The notes beneath the pieces were generated by a model that saw nothing but the letters and a program-made list of their open reading frames with translations, did no database searches and was not told the DNA's origin. A stretch of 64,000 nt of DNA from Microlunatus panaciterrae. GTDB taxonomy: Bacteria; Actinomycetota; Actinomycetes; Propionibacteriales; Propionibacteriaceae. The stretch covers positions 62,001 through 126,000 of the forward strand of contig NZ_JAFBCF010000001.1 of assembly GCF_016907535.1 (NCBI RefSeq), written 5' to 3'. Positions 10,101 to 17,339 of this stretch are shown piece after piece. How positions within the stretch are numbered: the stretch's first letter is position 1; each line of letters begins with the position of its first letter. Position numbers and translations under genes: made by a program.

Positions 10101-10629
10101 CTTCGAAGCAGCCGAAGAGGACGCGACCAACCCCTGGAGCATCCCCGCCGCGGTTGCCGGCATCCTGGGCGGCGTCTCCGGCGGCGTCGCCAGCGTGCTG
10201 GCGCCGCACGACCCGGTCGAGAACACGGAGGTCATCTGGGTGGGGCGGGTCACGCTGGGATTCCGCATCCTCGCCATGCTGCTCTTCTCCGGTCCGGCGC
10301 AGGATACCTTCAAGGACAACCTTTCGCTCAAGGTCTTCTCGGTCTCGGACGGTCGAGGGGTTGGAGCAATCGTCGACTCGGTGCTGGTCCTCCCAGCGCT
10401 CGCGTACAGCTGTTGGCACTTCTACGAGCTGTCCCAGAAGCCGGTCGGAGCAGACCGGAGCATCGCCATCGTGGACGAGACGAGCTCTCTGACGGCCTAC
10501 ATCTCACGGATCAGCTATGCGGTGGCGGTCAACACCGAAGAGATCCCGAAGGCGGTGGCGATAGGCGTGATGGCGACAGCCAATGTGGTCACCGGTGGCC
10601 TCCAGATCGCCGAGTCCATGATCCACTAA
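7141..10629 (+). CDS. Large multi-domain protein of unknown function, second gene of novel pair
   Basis: 1162 residues from ATG 7141, with GAGGA about eight bases upstream. Regions in order: residues 1-410 are beta-rich with recurring short units such as LFSIGTDQVFYVT, DLYATANGTLYHF and VTVWGLNGSDEVFYT, suggesting a beta-propeller or lectin-like repeat domain. Residues 415-505 look like an Ig/carboxypeptidase-regulatory module (TRIQVLDANSQPVPGLQVAI). Residues 600-725 form long amphipathic helices. About 733-780 is a Ser/Thr/Pro/Gln linker. A second helical stretch follows to about 880, then hydrophobic segments near 885-900, 999-1021, 1036-1050, 1074-1097 and 1137-1160. There is no signal peptide, although the N-terminal folds are of kinds usually found outside cells. 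The overall plan (binding head, helical stalk, hydrophobic tail) resembles pore-forming or membrane-inserting proteins; this is inference. Partner of the preceding gene. Confidence 0.8.
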   Translation: MTSHTVTYSTELMQNYLQAEILSPQAKFEALQTSQGTSLLFSIGTDQVFYVTREVAGDRAGWIRSDLSTGQIEQDFAGATGVVCRDFTSAECPTAAGSSVHLGMVLGDGQHDHLYLSLANSDSDLSWTAQPVWVGYPFDDPDHPLPQLKVVGVMISEASDGEYIVVDVLRDPTSSENLVLRYYIDVNKSGGYAWHPHDVAVDLAAGSYRSSLGRRVNQPIDGLYTSGQVDGQTQFTYQPLYNPYNPNVPASPDILQLPGNLHPDSIAVCRNPDNSSDLYATANGTLYHFSSAGQANNATATALLQNEMFAGVRDLFAAIDDQQVTVWGLNGSDEVFYTSCPLDQLGNSTSWSVPMPILTGVEQLSPYLDRANSANTFFAHTGASTLVKAVKSPGATLWTFRTITLPPPVATTPAQSYSSYTTRIQVLDANSQPVPGLQVAISASCVSSVYLNYLYYVLGPTPVQAETDALGVITIVEAVDTLAGSRLYVSVDGQTTTINPMEKVFSKAASLDSPDLLSTATIKAPDGTTRPLIAPGTDPGLLQQVADGNKQLAAAYAAVANRPAPAGQVSGMVGAEPLSRGLTSFVLTTPVGDLSSILVDAGDLFERLKHDVDHVIQVVEDTATGVWNFIVTLAGEAYHCVLDCVEKVVAAVQWLYTMVKTAVEDLIKYLEFLFEWADFTRTKKVIENIVRTFLDYQVDQIEVVKSELDTMITSVEGTINAWAGTSSWDGLGADGDRTPNSTSTPTAGQSAPGSLLAHHYQNNAQSATQVRPAPVPQPSPNPVEVLLEALAQEADTISETISRLQDLATDFNSMTLTESLKALVAVVADLGLETARHVIDALLDVLYDVAKDAVALLDTPIHIPVISDILSDLGIAEFSFLEVACWIAAIPVTLIYKAAEGAAPFPDDPDTTFLINAADFPTLLQAFSKPSAAAHNLEVAAAAPNGLARDAGASGPLSLSAGTAQAVHVSGHAVSGFCSLVSAILSSFEAAEEDATNPWSIPAAVAGILGGVSGGVASVLAPHDPVENTEVIWVGRVTLGFRILAMLLFSGPAQDTFKDNLSLKVFSVSDGRGVGAIVDSVLVLPALAYSCWHFYELSQKPVGADRSIAIVDETSSLTAYISRISYAVAVNTEEIPKAVAIGVMATANVVTGGLQIAESMIH

Positions 10630-10657
10630 CGCAGGGCTCGGCGTACTTTCCCTAGGC

Positions 10658-11017
10658 TTACTGGCCGGCACCGCAGAGGCAGAAAGGGTGGCCCGCCGGG
10701 TCTGCGAAGACCGGGCAACTGCCACCCAGGTCGGGAAGTCGAGTCGCACCCAGCCGCAGCGCGACCTCCTGAGCCTTCTCGGGATCGTCGACGTGCAGAT
10801 CGAGATGCATCTGCTGCGGGTAGGCGGGATCCGGCCAACGCGGCGGTTGGTAGTCGGGGTTCTCGTCGAAGGCGAGACGCGGGAAGCTTTCCTCGTCCTT
10901 GGCGACGACCAGCCAGTCTTCGCGGATGATCTTCATCCCCAGCAGTTCGGCGTAGAAGGTGGCGAGTGCCCGAGCGTCAGGGCCCTCGATGACGATATTG
11001 CGGATGTATGCGCCCAT
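10658..11017 (-). CDS. VOC family protein
   Basis: 119 residues from ATG 11017, giving the family-typical opening YIRNIVIEGPDARALATFYAELLGMKI. The second half has QMHLDLHVDDPEKAQEVALRLGA and the closing FADPAGHPFCLC, as in many actinobacterial glyoxalase-like proteins (VOC_BPHC/glyoxalase_6 style). An open frame extends upstream to 11116, but the added part is Arg/Trp-rich and overlaps the broken methyltransferase. No strong ribosome site is seen, so a leaderless or weakly translated message is possible. It is convergent with the large novel gene, 28 bases between stops. Substrate unknown. Confidence 0.8.
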   Translation of the reverse strand: MGAYIRNIVIEGPDARALATFYAELLGMKIIREDWLVVAKDEESFPRLAFDENPDYQPPRWPDPAYPQQMHLDLHVDDPEKAQEVALRLGATRLPDLGGSCPVFADPAGHPFCLCGAGQ

Positions 11018-11112
11018 GATTTGAGCGTAGACCGCCGACGGCTCGGCGGGGAAGGCGTCAAGCTTCCACCAGACGCCGGCCCTCCTCAGGGCACGGGAGG
11101 CGGTCATCGCTG

Positions 11113-11396
11113 TCACACGAGTGAACCCGAGGCGAGATGCACGACGACCGCCTGAGGGTGATCGACAAAGAAGGCGGATGCCCAGTCGTCGAACAGCTTC
11201 GCCCTGAGCGCCACGGAGCGCGCAGCTGTCGGAGTGATCTTGGTCCGGGCGAAGTCGAAGTTGATCTTCTGGGTGACCTCGTCAGCGTACGGTCGGCGAG
11301 GATCGGACGTTGGGCCCGGCTGTCGAGCGCCCGGCCGTACAAGGTGGCGAGCAGGGTGACCTTCTCCTCGGTGAGGTGTACCTTCTCGCTCGCCAT
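11113..11396 (-). pseudogene. Broken SAM-dependent methyltransferase (frameshifted, truncated)
   Basis: From ATG 11396 the reading begins MASEKVHLTEEKVTLLATLY and continues GRALDSRAQRPILAD. At about 11290 the similarity moves to the next frame: PYADEVTQKINFDFARTKI, then SVALRAKLFDDWASAFF. Restoring one C in GACCGTACG would give ADPYADEV and rejoin the frames. This N-terminal pattern is that of the leucine-carboxyl-methyltransferase-like class I methyltransferases (Tcm/Ppm family, about 270 residues). The remnant ends at VVVHLASGSLV where the SAM-binding HLGCGLDSR motif should follow, so roughly two thirds of the enzyme is missing. The single-base shift alone could be a sequencing error, but the truncation could not. 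Confidence 0.7.
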
Positions 11397-11407
11397 GCTT
11401 TGAAACC

Positions 11408-11941
11408 TTACGCCCCACGATGGCGAACGAGTGGACTGTCGCCCGGCAGGTAGAGCGGATGCCGTGGAGCCCCGGTCTTGGTGGCCGAGCCCAGCCGGTA
11501 GAGCTGGACATCACCGAGCAGGGACAGCACGGCCTGATCGCGGCCAAGATAACTGCCCTCACGACCCCAGCCGAGCACTACCTGCTCAGCGGTGCCGGCT
11601 ATCGTGCGGATGTTCTCGTCGTTGTCCGGCCCGATCGGATCGGAATGCAACTTCAGCTCGCGTGGCTCCGTGGCCCGATAGGCGAAGAGGTTCACGATGG
11701 TGACACCGTCATAACCGAGCCGGGCGGCGAAGGAGACGCAACGTCGGACTGTCGGATCCAGCACCGACTCCGTCGCCGTCGACGGGTTCAAGAGGATGAA
11801 CGGAAGCACCCGGCCAACCCCGTCGCCGGCCACACCCCAGGTCCGGGTCAGGGCGTAGCGGTAGGTCCGGCATGGGGAGAAGGTCGCGGACCCGTGCCAA
11901 CCGCCGATGCCACCTGAGCCCGTCGAAGCGCCACCACGCAC
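11408..11941 (-). CDS. DUF1643 domain-containing protein
   Basis: 177 residues. The family core is clear: CRTYRYALTRTWG, then LPFILLNPSTATESVLDPTVRRC, followed by VNLFAYRATEPRELK and WGREGSYLGRD. DUF1643 proteins are small cytosolic proteins of unknown role, often in accessory regions. The first 15 residues (RGGASTGSGGIGG) are encoded by a copy of the dispersed repeat (CTTCGACGGGCTCAGG on the coding strand), so the true start may be internal or the repeat has extended the N-terminus. No good ribosome site precedes 11941. Confidence 0.75.
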   Translation of the reverse strand: MRGGASTGSGGIGGWHGSATFSPCRTYRYALTRTWGVAGDGVGRVLPFILLNPSTATESVLDPTVRRCVSFAARLGYDGVTIVNLFAYRATEPRELKLHSDPIGPDNDENIRTIAGTAEQVVLGWGREGSYLGRDQAVLSLLGDVQLYRLGSATKTGAPRHPLYLPGDSPLVRHRGA

Positions 11942-12075
11942 GCCCTGAGCCTATCGAAAGGCCACCACCGGCCCTGAGCCCGAAGGCCACGCGCCCTGAG
12001 CCTGTCGAAGGGCCACCACCCGCCCTGAGCCCGAAAGGCCACGCGCCCTGAGTCTGTCCAAGGGCAATCCCCCAC
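11912..12075. repeat. Degenerate CCTGAGCCTGTCGAAGG repeat cluster
   Basis: About six degenerate copies of the unit CCTGAGCCYGTCGAAGG, joined by GGCCACCACC or GCCACGCG spacers. The first copy reaches into the 5' part of the DUF1643 gene. The cluster fills most of the gap before the TIR gene. Confidence 0.85.
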
Positions 12076-12191
12076 CCCGGCCGACACTGACGATTGTGAC
12101 GGCGCTACGAAGGTCCTAGGCTGAGATCTGGGAATGTCGGGGCCCCGGTCATTGCCATTCGTTGATCGTATCGATGACGATCGGGTGAGCC

Positions 12192-13241
12192 ATGTCGATC
12201 ATGATCAGTTATGCGAACCAGGATCGTGCCGCGGTCGAGGCCCTTGCCGCCGACATCGATCGTGCACACCTGGACGTCTGGATGGACCGCGAGCTGACCG
12301 GCGGGCAGATCTGGTGGGACACCATCCTGGAGCAGATCCGGTCCTGCACGCTGTTCATCTTCGCCCTGAGCCCGGACTCGCTGCGTTCGCGCGCCTGCGC
12401 GTCGGAGTTGGATTATGCGATCCAGTTGCGAAGACCGGTATTGCCGGTGATGGTCAACAACGTGGCGGTGCAACTCGCGCCTCCATCGGTCGCAAACGCC
12501 CAGATCGTCGACTATCGGGTGCGATCAGTCGAGGCTGCCATCGCTCTGGTCAGCGCCGTCGCCTCGCGTCCTGCACCCCCGGCGCTACCTAATCCTCTGC
12601 CTGCACCACCCGCCGCACCCATCTCGTACATGAACACCTTCCGAGAGGCCATTGAGGCTCAGTCCCTGCCTTTCAAGGATCAGGTGCATCTGGTGGCCGA
12701 GCTCAGGATCTATCTCGACGACCCGGTGGATCGGGAGGTCGCCGCGCAGTTGCTTGCACGTCTTCGGCGACGACCTGACGTCGCCGAGAGCGTCGGACGT
12801 GAGATCGACCGGTTGCTGAACCCGGACCCAGAGAAGTCCCCACCGAGAAGACATGCCCGAGAGCGCGCGTCCCCTCTCGACGCAGATCCTGGCCGTGGAT
12901 CTGCAGACAGGACTGGAACTGCACAAGTGCCGGGGACCCGGCCGATATCAGAATCCGCGGAGAGGTCTGCACCGAGGCAACCGACCCAGTGGCGGATCCA
13001 CCTGATGTCGCTCGGACTGGTGCTGGTCATCATCTGGGATGTATTGAGCGTCGGCTACCCCACCGGACCGATTGTCTTTGTCGCGGCAGCCATCGGCGGA
13101 ATCTGCCTCGCAGCGTGGACGCTGAGACGCGCCGGGCGTCGAGCCGAAACTCGCGGCCTACGCAAAGCCGCCCTCATCTGGGGAGCCATCTGGGTCGCGG
13201 TTGCGCTCTTCATCCTGATTGCCTTTCTCGTGAACAGCTGA
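12192..13241 (+). CDS. TIR-domain protein with C-terminal membrane segments
   Basis: 349 residues. Residues 1-125 form a TIR domain: MISYANQDRAAVEALAADI, then VWMDRELTGGQIWWDTI, SCTLFIFALSPDSLRS, and CASELDYAIQLRRPVLPV. Glu72 in SELDYA sits where TIR NADases carry their catalytic glutamate. Residues 145-210 are a short helical domain (LPFKDQVHLVAELRIYLDD, then LARLRRRPDVAESVGREID) like small effector-associated modules. A disordered stretch leads to hydrophobic segments at about 271-288, 293-310 and 325-347, so the TIR domain is membrane-anchored and cytosolic. Start at ATG 12192 (MSIMISYA); an AUG three codons on is also possible. Bacterial TIR proteins serve in anti-phage defence or signalling by NAD hydrolysis; no partner gene is adjacent, so the role is open. 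Confidence 0.85.
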   Translation: MSIMISYANQDRAAVEALAADIDRAHLDVWMDRELTGGQIWWDTILEQIRSCTLFIFALSPDSLRSRACASELDYAIQLRRPVLPVMVNNVAVQLAPPSVANAQIVDYRVRSVEAAIALVSAVASRPAPPALPNPLPAPPAAPISYMNTFREAIEAQSLPFKDQVHLVAELRIYLDDPVDREVAAQLLARLRRRPDVAESVGREIDRLLNPDPEKSPPRRHARERASPLDADPGRGSADRTGTAQVPGTRPISESAERSAPRQPTQWRIHLMSLGLVLVIIWDVLSVGYPTGPIVFVAAAIGGICLAAWTLRRAGRRAETRGLRKAALIWGAIWVAVALFILIAFLVNS

Positions 13242-13278
13242 CTCATCCGCTCAGCGAAGGCCCCGGTCGATTCACCGC

Positions 13279-14100
13279 TCAGATGGTGTCGTGCTTGGCG
13301 TTGCGCGCCCAGACGAAGCAGAAGAGTCCGAAGCAGGCGATGCCGAGCGCCATGATGGTCAACAAGGCCGGCCCGAATGCCTGTTGCCGCAAGATCTTCA
13401 GCGCCGTATCCATCCCGCCGGCCTTCTTGGGGTCGTGGGTGATGGCGGCATAGCCGAACAGCAGACCGATGACGACCAGGACGATGCCCTTGGCGACGTA
13501 ACCCACAATGCCGAGCCGGATGGCAGCCTTGCCCACGCCCCCACGCAGGTCATCCCTGAACTTCTGCTGGACCCCCTTGACGACAAGATAAATGCCGACG
13601 CCGATCACGGCAGCCCCCAGGATGATCACCAGCAGCTGCCCGAACGGCGCCCCCATCAGCCTCGACGTCAGCGTCCGCTGACTCGTTCCCGAGTGCGCCC
13701 GCGACCCCAGCGCAAAACCTGCAGCACTGATCCCCAGCGCCAGATAGACGATGGAGCGTCCGGCGGAGCCGATCCGGCGTCGCACGCGTCGGGCGCCCTG
13801 CTTGTCACGGTGTCCCGTTGCGGCCTCGATCGCCTGCCACGGCACGAGCGTGAAGAAGCCGATGGCCGCCACCCAGAGCAGGACGAACCCGAAGGGCTGC
13901 TTCGCCAGCTCCCCGAGGGCGCCCTGGCTGGAGACGTCACCCTTTCGCCCGAACCAGGCAAGCTGAACGGCGATCCAGGTGATCAGCAGGTGCACCAGCC
14001 CATAGCTGATCAGGCCGACCGCCACGAGTACGCGATAGCCCTTGTTCTGCTGCAGCTTCGCACCCGCCTGCTTGGTGGTGCCGCGAACGTCAGATGTCAT
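13279..14100 (-). CDS. DUF1206 membrane protein
   Basis: 273 residues from ATG 14100. Three repeats of a two-helix unit are visible, each with a GYxxxGxVH/VYL-type first helix: GYRVLVAVGLISYGLVHLL, GRSIVYLALGISAAGFAL and RLGIVGYVAKGIVLVVIG. That is the DUF1206 pattern, giving six membrane segments. Function is unknown; the family is widespread in actinobacteria and cyanobacteria. The gene converges on the TIR gene (37 bases between stops) and is followed on the same strand upstream by YczE. Confidence 0.85.
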   Translation of the reverse strand: MTSDVRGTTKQAGAKLQQNKGYRVLVAVGLISYGLVHLLITWIAVQLAWFGRKGDVSSQGALGELAKQPFGFVLLWVAAIGFFTLVPWQAIEAATGHRDKQGARRVRRRIGSAGRSIVYLALGISAAGFALGSRAHSGTSQRTLTSRLMGAPFGQLLVIILGAAVIGVGIYLVVKGVQQKFRDDLRGGVGKAAIRLGIVGYVAKGIVLVVIGLLFGYAAITHDPKKAGGMDTALKILRQQAFGPALLTIMALGIACFGLFCFVWARNAKHDTI

Positions 14101-14139
14101 GGCCACACTCTATTGACCAGCCGAGGGTGACGTCGGAAA

Positions 14140-14850
14140 CTAGGCCGACTCCAGCGCAGTAGCTGCAGCATTCGTCGCACCAAGGCGCGTCGGGCGTTCG
14201 ACTCGGACGGCCACCAGCGGGAGGAAGAACTGCACCAGCGGGCCGATTCCCACCGCGTACAGCACGGTCCCGACACCCACGGTGCCGCCGAGCAGGAAGC
14301 CGATCACGAGCACGGAGACTTCGATGCTGGTCCGGATCAGTCGGAGACTCCCGGAGGTGCGTGCAGCCAGCCCTGTCATCAGCCCGTCCCGCGGACCCGG
14401 ACCCAGCTGGCTTCCGATGTAGATCGCGCCGGCGAGTCCGTTCAGCACGATAGCCAGCAGCATGAAAGTGATGCGGACGGTCATCGATTCCGGCGCGGGG
14501 AGGACGGCGAGGCCGAAGTCGGCGGCCAGGCCGACCACGATGGCATTGGCGACGGTCCCGAAGCCAGGCCACTGCCGCAGCGGTATCCAGAGCAGCAACA
14601 CGATCACCCCGACGCCGATGGTGATGGTGCCGAAGCTCAACGGTACGAACCGGGCCAGGCCCTGGTGCAGCACGTCCCACGGGTCCAGACCGAGCCCCGC
14701 CTGGACCATCATCGCCATCGAGAAACCGAACAGGAACAGCCCGAAGAACAGCTGCGGCAGCCTGCGCGCCAGCCGACCGGCACGCAGCTGCTCTATCGGC
14801 GTCATCTTGGGCAGGTCGTAGCGGGGCCCAGCTTTCAACGTGAACGGCAT
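14140..14850 (-). CDS. YczE/YitT-like membrane protein
   Basis: 236 residues with five or six membrane segments. Family motifs include FGLFLFGFSMAMMVQAGLG and LDPWDVLHQGLARFV, followed by GSQLGPGPRDGLMTGLAARTG-like sequence, as in YczE. The protein is divergent from a MocR-type regulator, the classic yczR-yczE arrangement. The start at ATG 14850 (MPFTLKAGPRYD) is chosen over 14871 because family proteins begin near there. Transport substrate is unknown. Expression is probably controlled by the adjacent MocR protein acting on the shared 63-base region. Confidence 0.85.
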   Translation of the reverse strand: MPFTLKAGPRYDLPKMTPIEQLRAGRLARRLPQLFFGLFLFGFSMAMMVQAGLGLDPWDVLHQGLARFVPLSFGTITIGVGVIVLLLWIPLRQWPGFGTVANAIVVGLAADFGLAVLPAPESMTVRITFMLLAIVLNGLAGAIYIGSQLGPGPRDGLMTGLAARTSGSLRLIRTSIEVSVLVIGFLLGGTVGVGTVLYAVGIGPLVQFFLPLVAVRVERPTRLGATNAAATALESA

Positions 14851-14877
14851 GCGGCCCACTCTGCCGGGCAAGTGGCC

Positions 14878-14893
14878 TGGTTATCTATAGCCA
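14878..14893. promoter_or_regulatory. Candidate MocR (YczR) operator
   Basis: Imperfect palindrome TGGTTATCTATAGCCA (matching arms TGGYTAT / ATARCCA) midway between the divergent yczE and mocR starts. Position and symmetry suggest the regulator's binding site; unproven. Confidence 0.45.
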
Positions 14894-14913
14894 ATCGTGA
14901 AAGGGTGGCCCTT

Positions 14914-16347
14914 ATGGCGGAACGGTGGGTCTCGGGGTCACGGATGAGGGCGCTGCTGGGCACGAGTCCGTTCCTATCACCCGTCTACCGTGACCTGGCC
15001 GATCGCATCCGGATGCTGGTCATCGACGGCCGCCTGGGTCATGAGGTCCGCCTCCCCAGCGAACGCGAGCTGAGCGATGTGCTGGCGCTCAGCCGCACCA
15101 CCGTCGCCGGTGCGTATGCCGATCTGCGCGACCGCGGCTACCTGACCGCCCGCCGCGGTGCGGGCAACTTCGTCTCACTTTCGCAACCGCGCGCGACCAG
15201 CCCGATGCTTCCCGATGGGGTCGACGAAGGCGCCGCCGTGATCGGGCTCAGCAGTGCCTGCGCCCCCGCGCCACCTGGCGTGGCCCATGCCTTCGCCCGC
15301 GCCGTGGAGGATCTTCCTTCTCTGTTGGCCGGCCACGGCTATCTGCCCGACGGGTTGGAACGGCTGCGCGAGGAACTGGCTCAGTGGTACGTCAGACGCG
15401 GCCTGGACACGTCGGCCGACCAGATCGTGATCACGGCAGGCGCGCTGTCCGCGCTCAACATCGTCGCCCGCACCCTGTTGCGCTCCGGCGACCGGGTCCT
15501 GATGGAGACCCCGACCTATCCGAACGCCATCGAAGCCATCCGGCGCAACGGCGGCAGGCCGGTGGGATTTCCCGTCTCAGCCGACGGATGGGACGACGAG
15601 GCGTTCACCGTCGCCCTGCGACAGACCGCACCGCGGCTCACCTACCTGATACCCGACTTCCAGAATCCCACTGGCGCCTGCATGGACGAGCAGACCCGGC
15701 AACATGTGGCCCAGACTCTGCAAGCCCACGGCAGCATCCCGGTCGTGGACGAGACGTTGGTCGAGCTGTCCCTGGACAGCCAACGCATGCCTCTCCCGCT
15801 GGCAGCATTCAGCTCCGAAGTCATCACTCTCGGCTCGGCCAGCAAGGCCTTCTGGGGTGGGCTCAGAATCGGATGGATTCGTGCCCCTCGCCACCTCGTC
15901 AGGCCACTCGTCACAGTGCGCGCCGCCCTCGACCTCGGCGCTGCTCCGCTGGAACAGCAGGTCACGGCCGAGTTGATCAGCCAACCGACCGCAATCCTGG
16001 ACTTTCAGCGTCGGCGCTTCGCCGCGCGTCGTGATCATCTGGTGGCCGAGCTGGCGGCTTTTCCCGTGTGGGAGCTGATCCGACCGACAGGAGGCCTCGC
16101 ACTGTGGGTCACCCTGCCTGAGCAGCAGGCCACCCGGCTGGTCGTGGCCGCCGAACGCCACGGTCTGGCCCTGAACAGTGGAACGTCGTTCCATGTCGAG
16201 ACGGGAGGTGAGCGACATCTACGGTTGCCGTTCACCTCGGCAGAAGACGTGCTCACCGAAGCCGTACGTCGGTTGGCTCGTGCCTACCAGGACATCCGCA
16301 GCGGCGCGCCCGAGCCCGTGTCCCCAGGGTTGCGGTTGACTGCCTGA
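14914..16347 (+). CDS. MocR-family GntR/aminotransferase transcription regulator (YczR-like)
   Basis: 477 residues from ATG 14914 with AAAGGG upstream; the longer frame from 14665 overlaps yczE and is rejected. Residues about 20-90 are a GntR winged helix (VYRDLADRIRMLVIDGRLG, LPSERELSDVLALSRTTVAGAYADL). From about 115 a fold-type I aminotransferase domain follows, with the PLP-binding lysine in LGSASKAFWGGLRIGWIR and substrate-binding features PDFQNPTGA and RLPF. MocR proteins use PLP as a sensor rather than for bulk catalysis. Divergent from yczE, which it likely controls. Confidence 0.9.
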   Translation: MAERWVSGSRMRALLGTSPFLSPVYRDLADRIRMLVIDGRLGHEVRLPSERELSDVLALSRTTVAGAYADLRDRGYLTARRGAGNFVSLSQPRATSPMLPDGVDEGAAVIGLSSACAPAPPGVAHAFARAVEDLPSLLAGHGYLPDGLERLREELAQWYVRRGLDTSADQIVITAGALSALNIVARTLLRSGDRVLMETPTYPNAIEAIRRNGGRPVGFPVSADGWDDEAFTVALRQTAPRLTYLIPDFQNPTGACMDEQTRQHVAQTLQAHGSIPVVDETLVELSLDSQRMPLPLAAFSSEVITLGSASKAFWGGLRIGWIRAPRHLVRPLVTVRAALDLGAAPLEQQVTAELISQPTAILDFQRRRFAARRDHLVAELAAFPVWELIRPTGGLALWVTLPEQQATRLVVAAERHGLALNSGTSFHVETGGERHLRLPFTSAEDVLTEAVRRLARAYQDIRSGAPEPVSPGLRLTA

Positions 16348-16364
16348 CGTCTGAGCCACCCTAA

Positions 16365-16606
16365 GCGCTCTGAGCCCACGCGCTCTGATCTGAGCCACCA
16401 CAACGCGCTCTGAACACTCCTACGCGCTCTGAGCCTGTCGAAGAGCGCTCACACCACCTGTGAGGAGTGTCCCTCGACAAGCTCAGGACACGTATCCGCA
16501 TCGGCAAGCCCTTGTCCTTCGACAGGCTCAGGACACATCGACAGGCTCAGGACACATCGACAGACTCAGGACACATCGACAGACTCAGGACACATCGACA
16601 GGTTCA
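16365..16606. repeat. Dispersed and tandem GACAGGCTCAGGACACAT repeats
   Basis: Convergent gap filled by degenerate GCGCTCTGAGCC copies on the left and, from about 16520, a tandem array of about five copies of an 18- to 20-base unit CGACAGRCTCAGGACACAT. The last copy contains the TGA stop codon (16604-16606, minus strand) of the HhH-GPD gene. Confidence 0.85.
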
Positions 16607-17200
16607 GCTGGCCTTGGCTGCCCGAGCAGCGACCTTGGCAGACTTCTTGAAGTCGCGAACCTTGGAGAGGGAGTCGGCGTCGACAACGTCGGCCACCGAC
16701 CGATACACACCGTCCTCGCCGTACGGACCCGCCGCCTCCCGCCACCCCTGGGGGGCGAAGCCGTACTGCTTCCCCAACAGGGCAGTGAAGATGGACGCCT
16801 TCTGATCACCGAATCCTGGCAGCCGGGCGATCAGTCCCTTCAGCTCAGCCCCGTCGGCGGCCGTGCGCCACATTGCCTCTGCGTCCGCGTCGTACTCCTC
16901 CGCCAGGACCTGGCAGACCTGGTGCACCCGCTTGGCCATCGCGCCCGGAAAACGGTGCACCGCAGGGCGCTCCGAGCACAGAGCAATGAAGTCATCGATC
17001 TCCATGGCAGCGATGGCCCGCACATCGAAGGTGCCACCCATCCGCTCCGCAATCACCGCAGGGCCGGCGAAGGCCTTCTCCATGGGCACTTGTTGATCAA
17101 GCACCATGCCGATCAGCAGGGCGTTGGCATTGTCCGACAGCAGTTCGTCAGCGGAAGCGTCGCCAGTCAGGTGCAGATCACGGGGTTCCCGGGAGGTCAT
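16604..17200 (-). CDS. HhH-GPD-type DNA base-excision repair protein
   Basis: 198 residues from ATG 17200 (GTG 17206 also in frame). The helix-hairpin-helix is seen in LIARLPGFGDQKASIFTALL, preceded by the GPD-fold helices with LLIGMVLDQQVPMEKAF. The protein belongs to the short HhH-GPD family (about 190 residues) common in actinobacteria, related to 3-methyladenine or endonuclease III-type glycosylases. The usual catalytic Asp of the GPD motif is not obvious, so activity is uncertain. The C-terminus is Lys/Ala-rich and the stop codon lies in a repeat copy. Divergent from the CBS gene. Confidence 0.8.
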   Translation of the reverse strand: MTSREPRDLHLTGDASADELLSDNANALLIGMVLDQQVPMEKAFAGPAVIAERMGGTFDVRAIAAMEIDDFIALCSERPAVHRFPGAMAKRVHQVCQVLAEEYDADAEAMWRTAADGAELKGLIARLPGFGDQKASIFTALLGKQYGFAPQGWREAAGPYGEDGVYRSVADVVDADSLSKVRDFKKSAKVAARAAKAS

Positions 17201-17339
17201 GGCCACATCTTCCCACGCAGGGCCAGTCCTGCCTTCATGTTTCGGCTGATCACTCGCTGATCGCGACCCGTCGGTGACCCTCCAGAGGACTCTGTTCAGT
17301 AAGGCCCGGCCACGCTACTCTCTCTGCAAGGAGGCCGCC

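Noticed and set aside
14665-14913. N-terminal extension of the MocR gene
   Set aside because: It would overlap yczE and adds Gln/Arg-rich sequence; ATG 14914 has the ribosome site and the family start.
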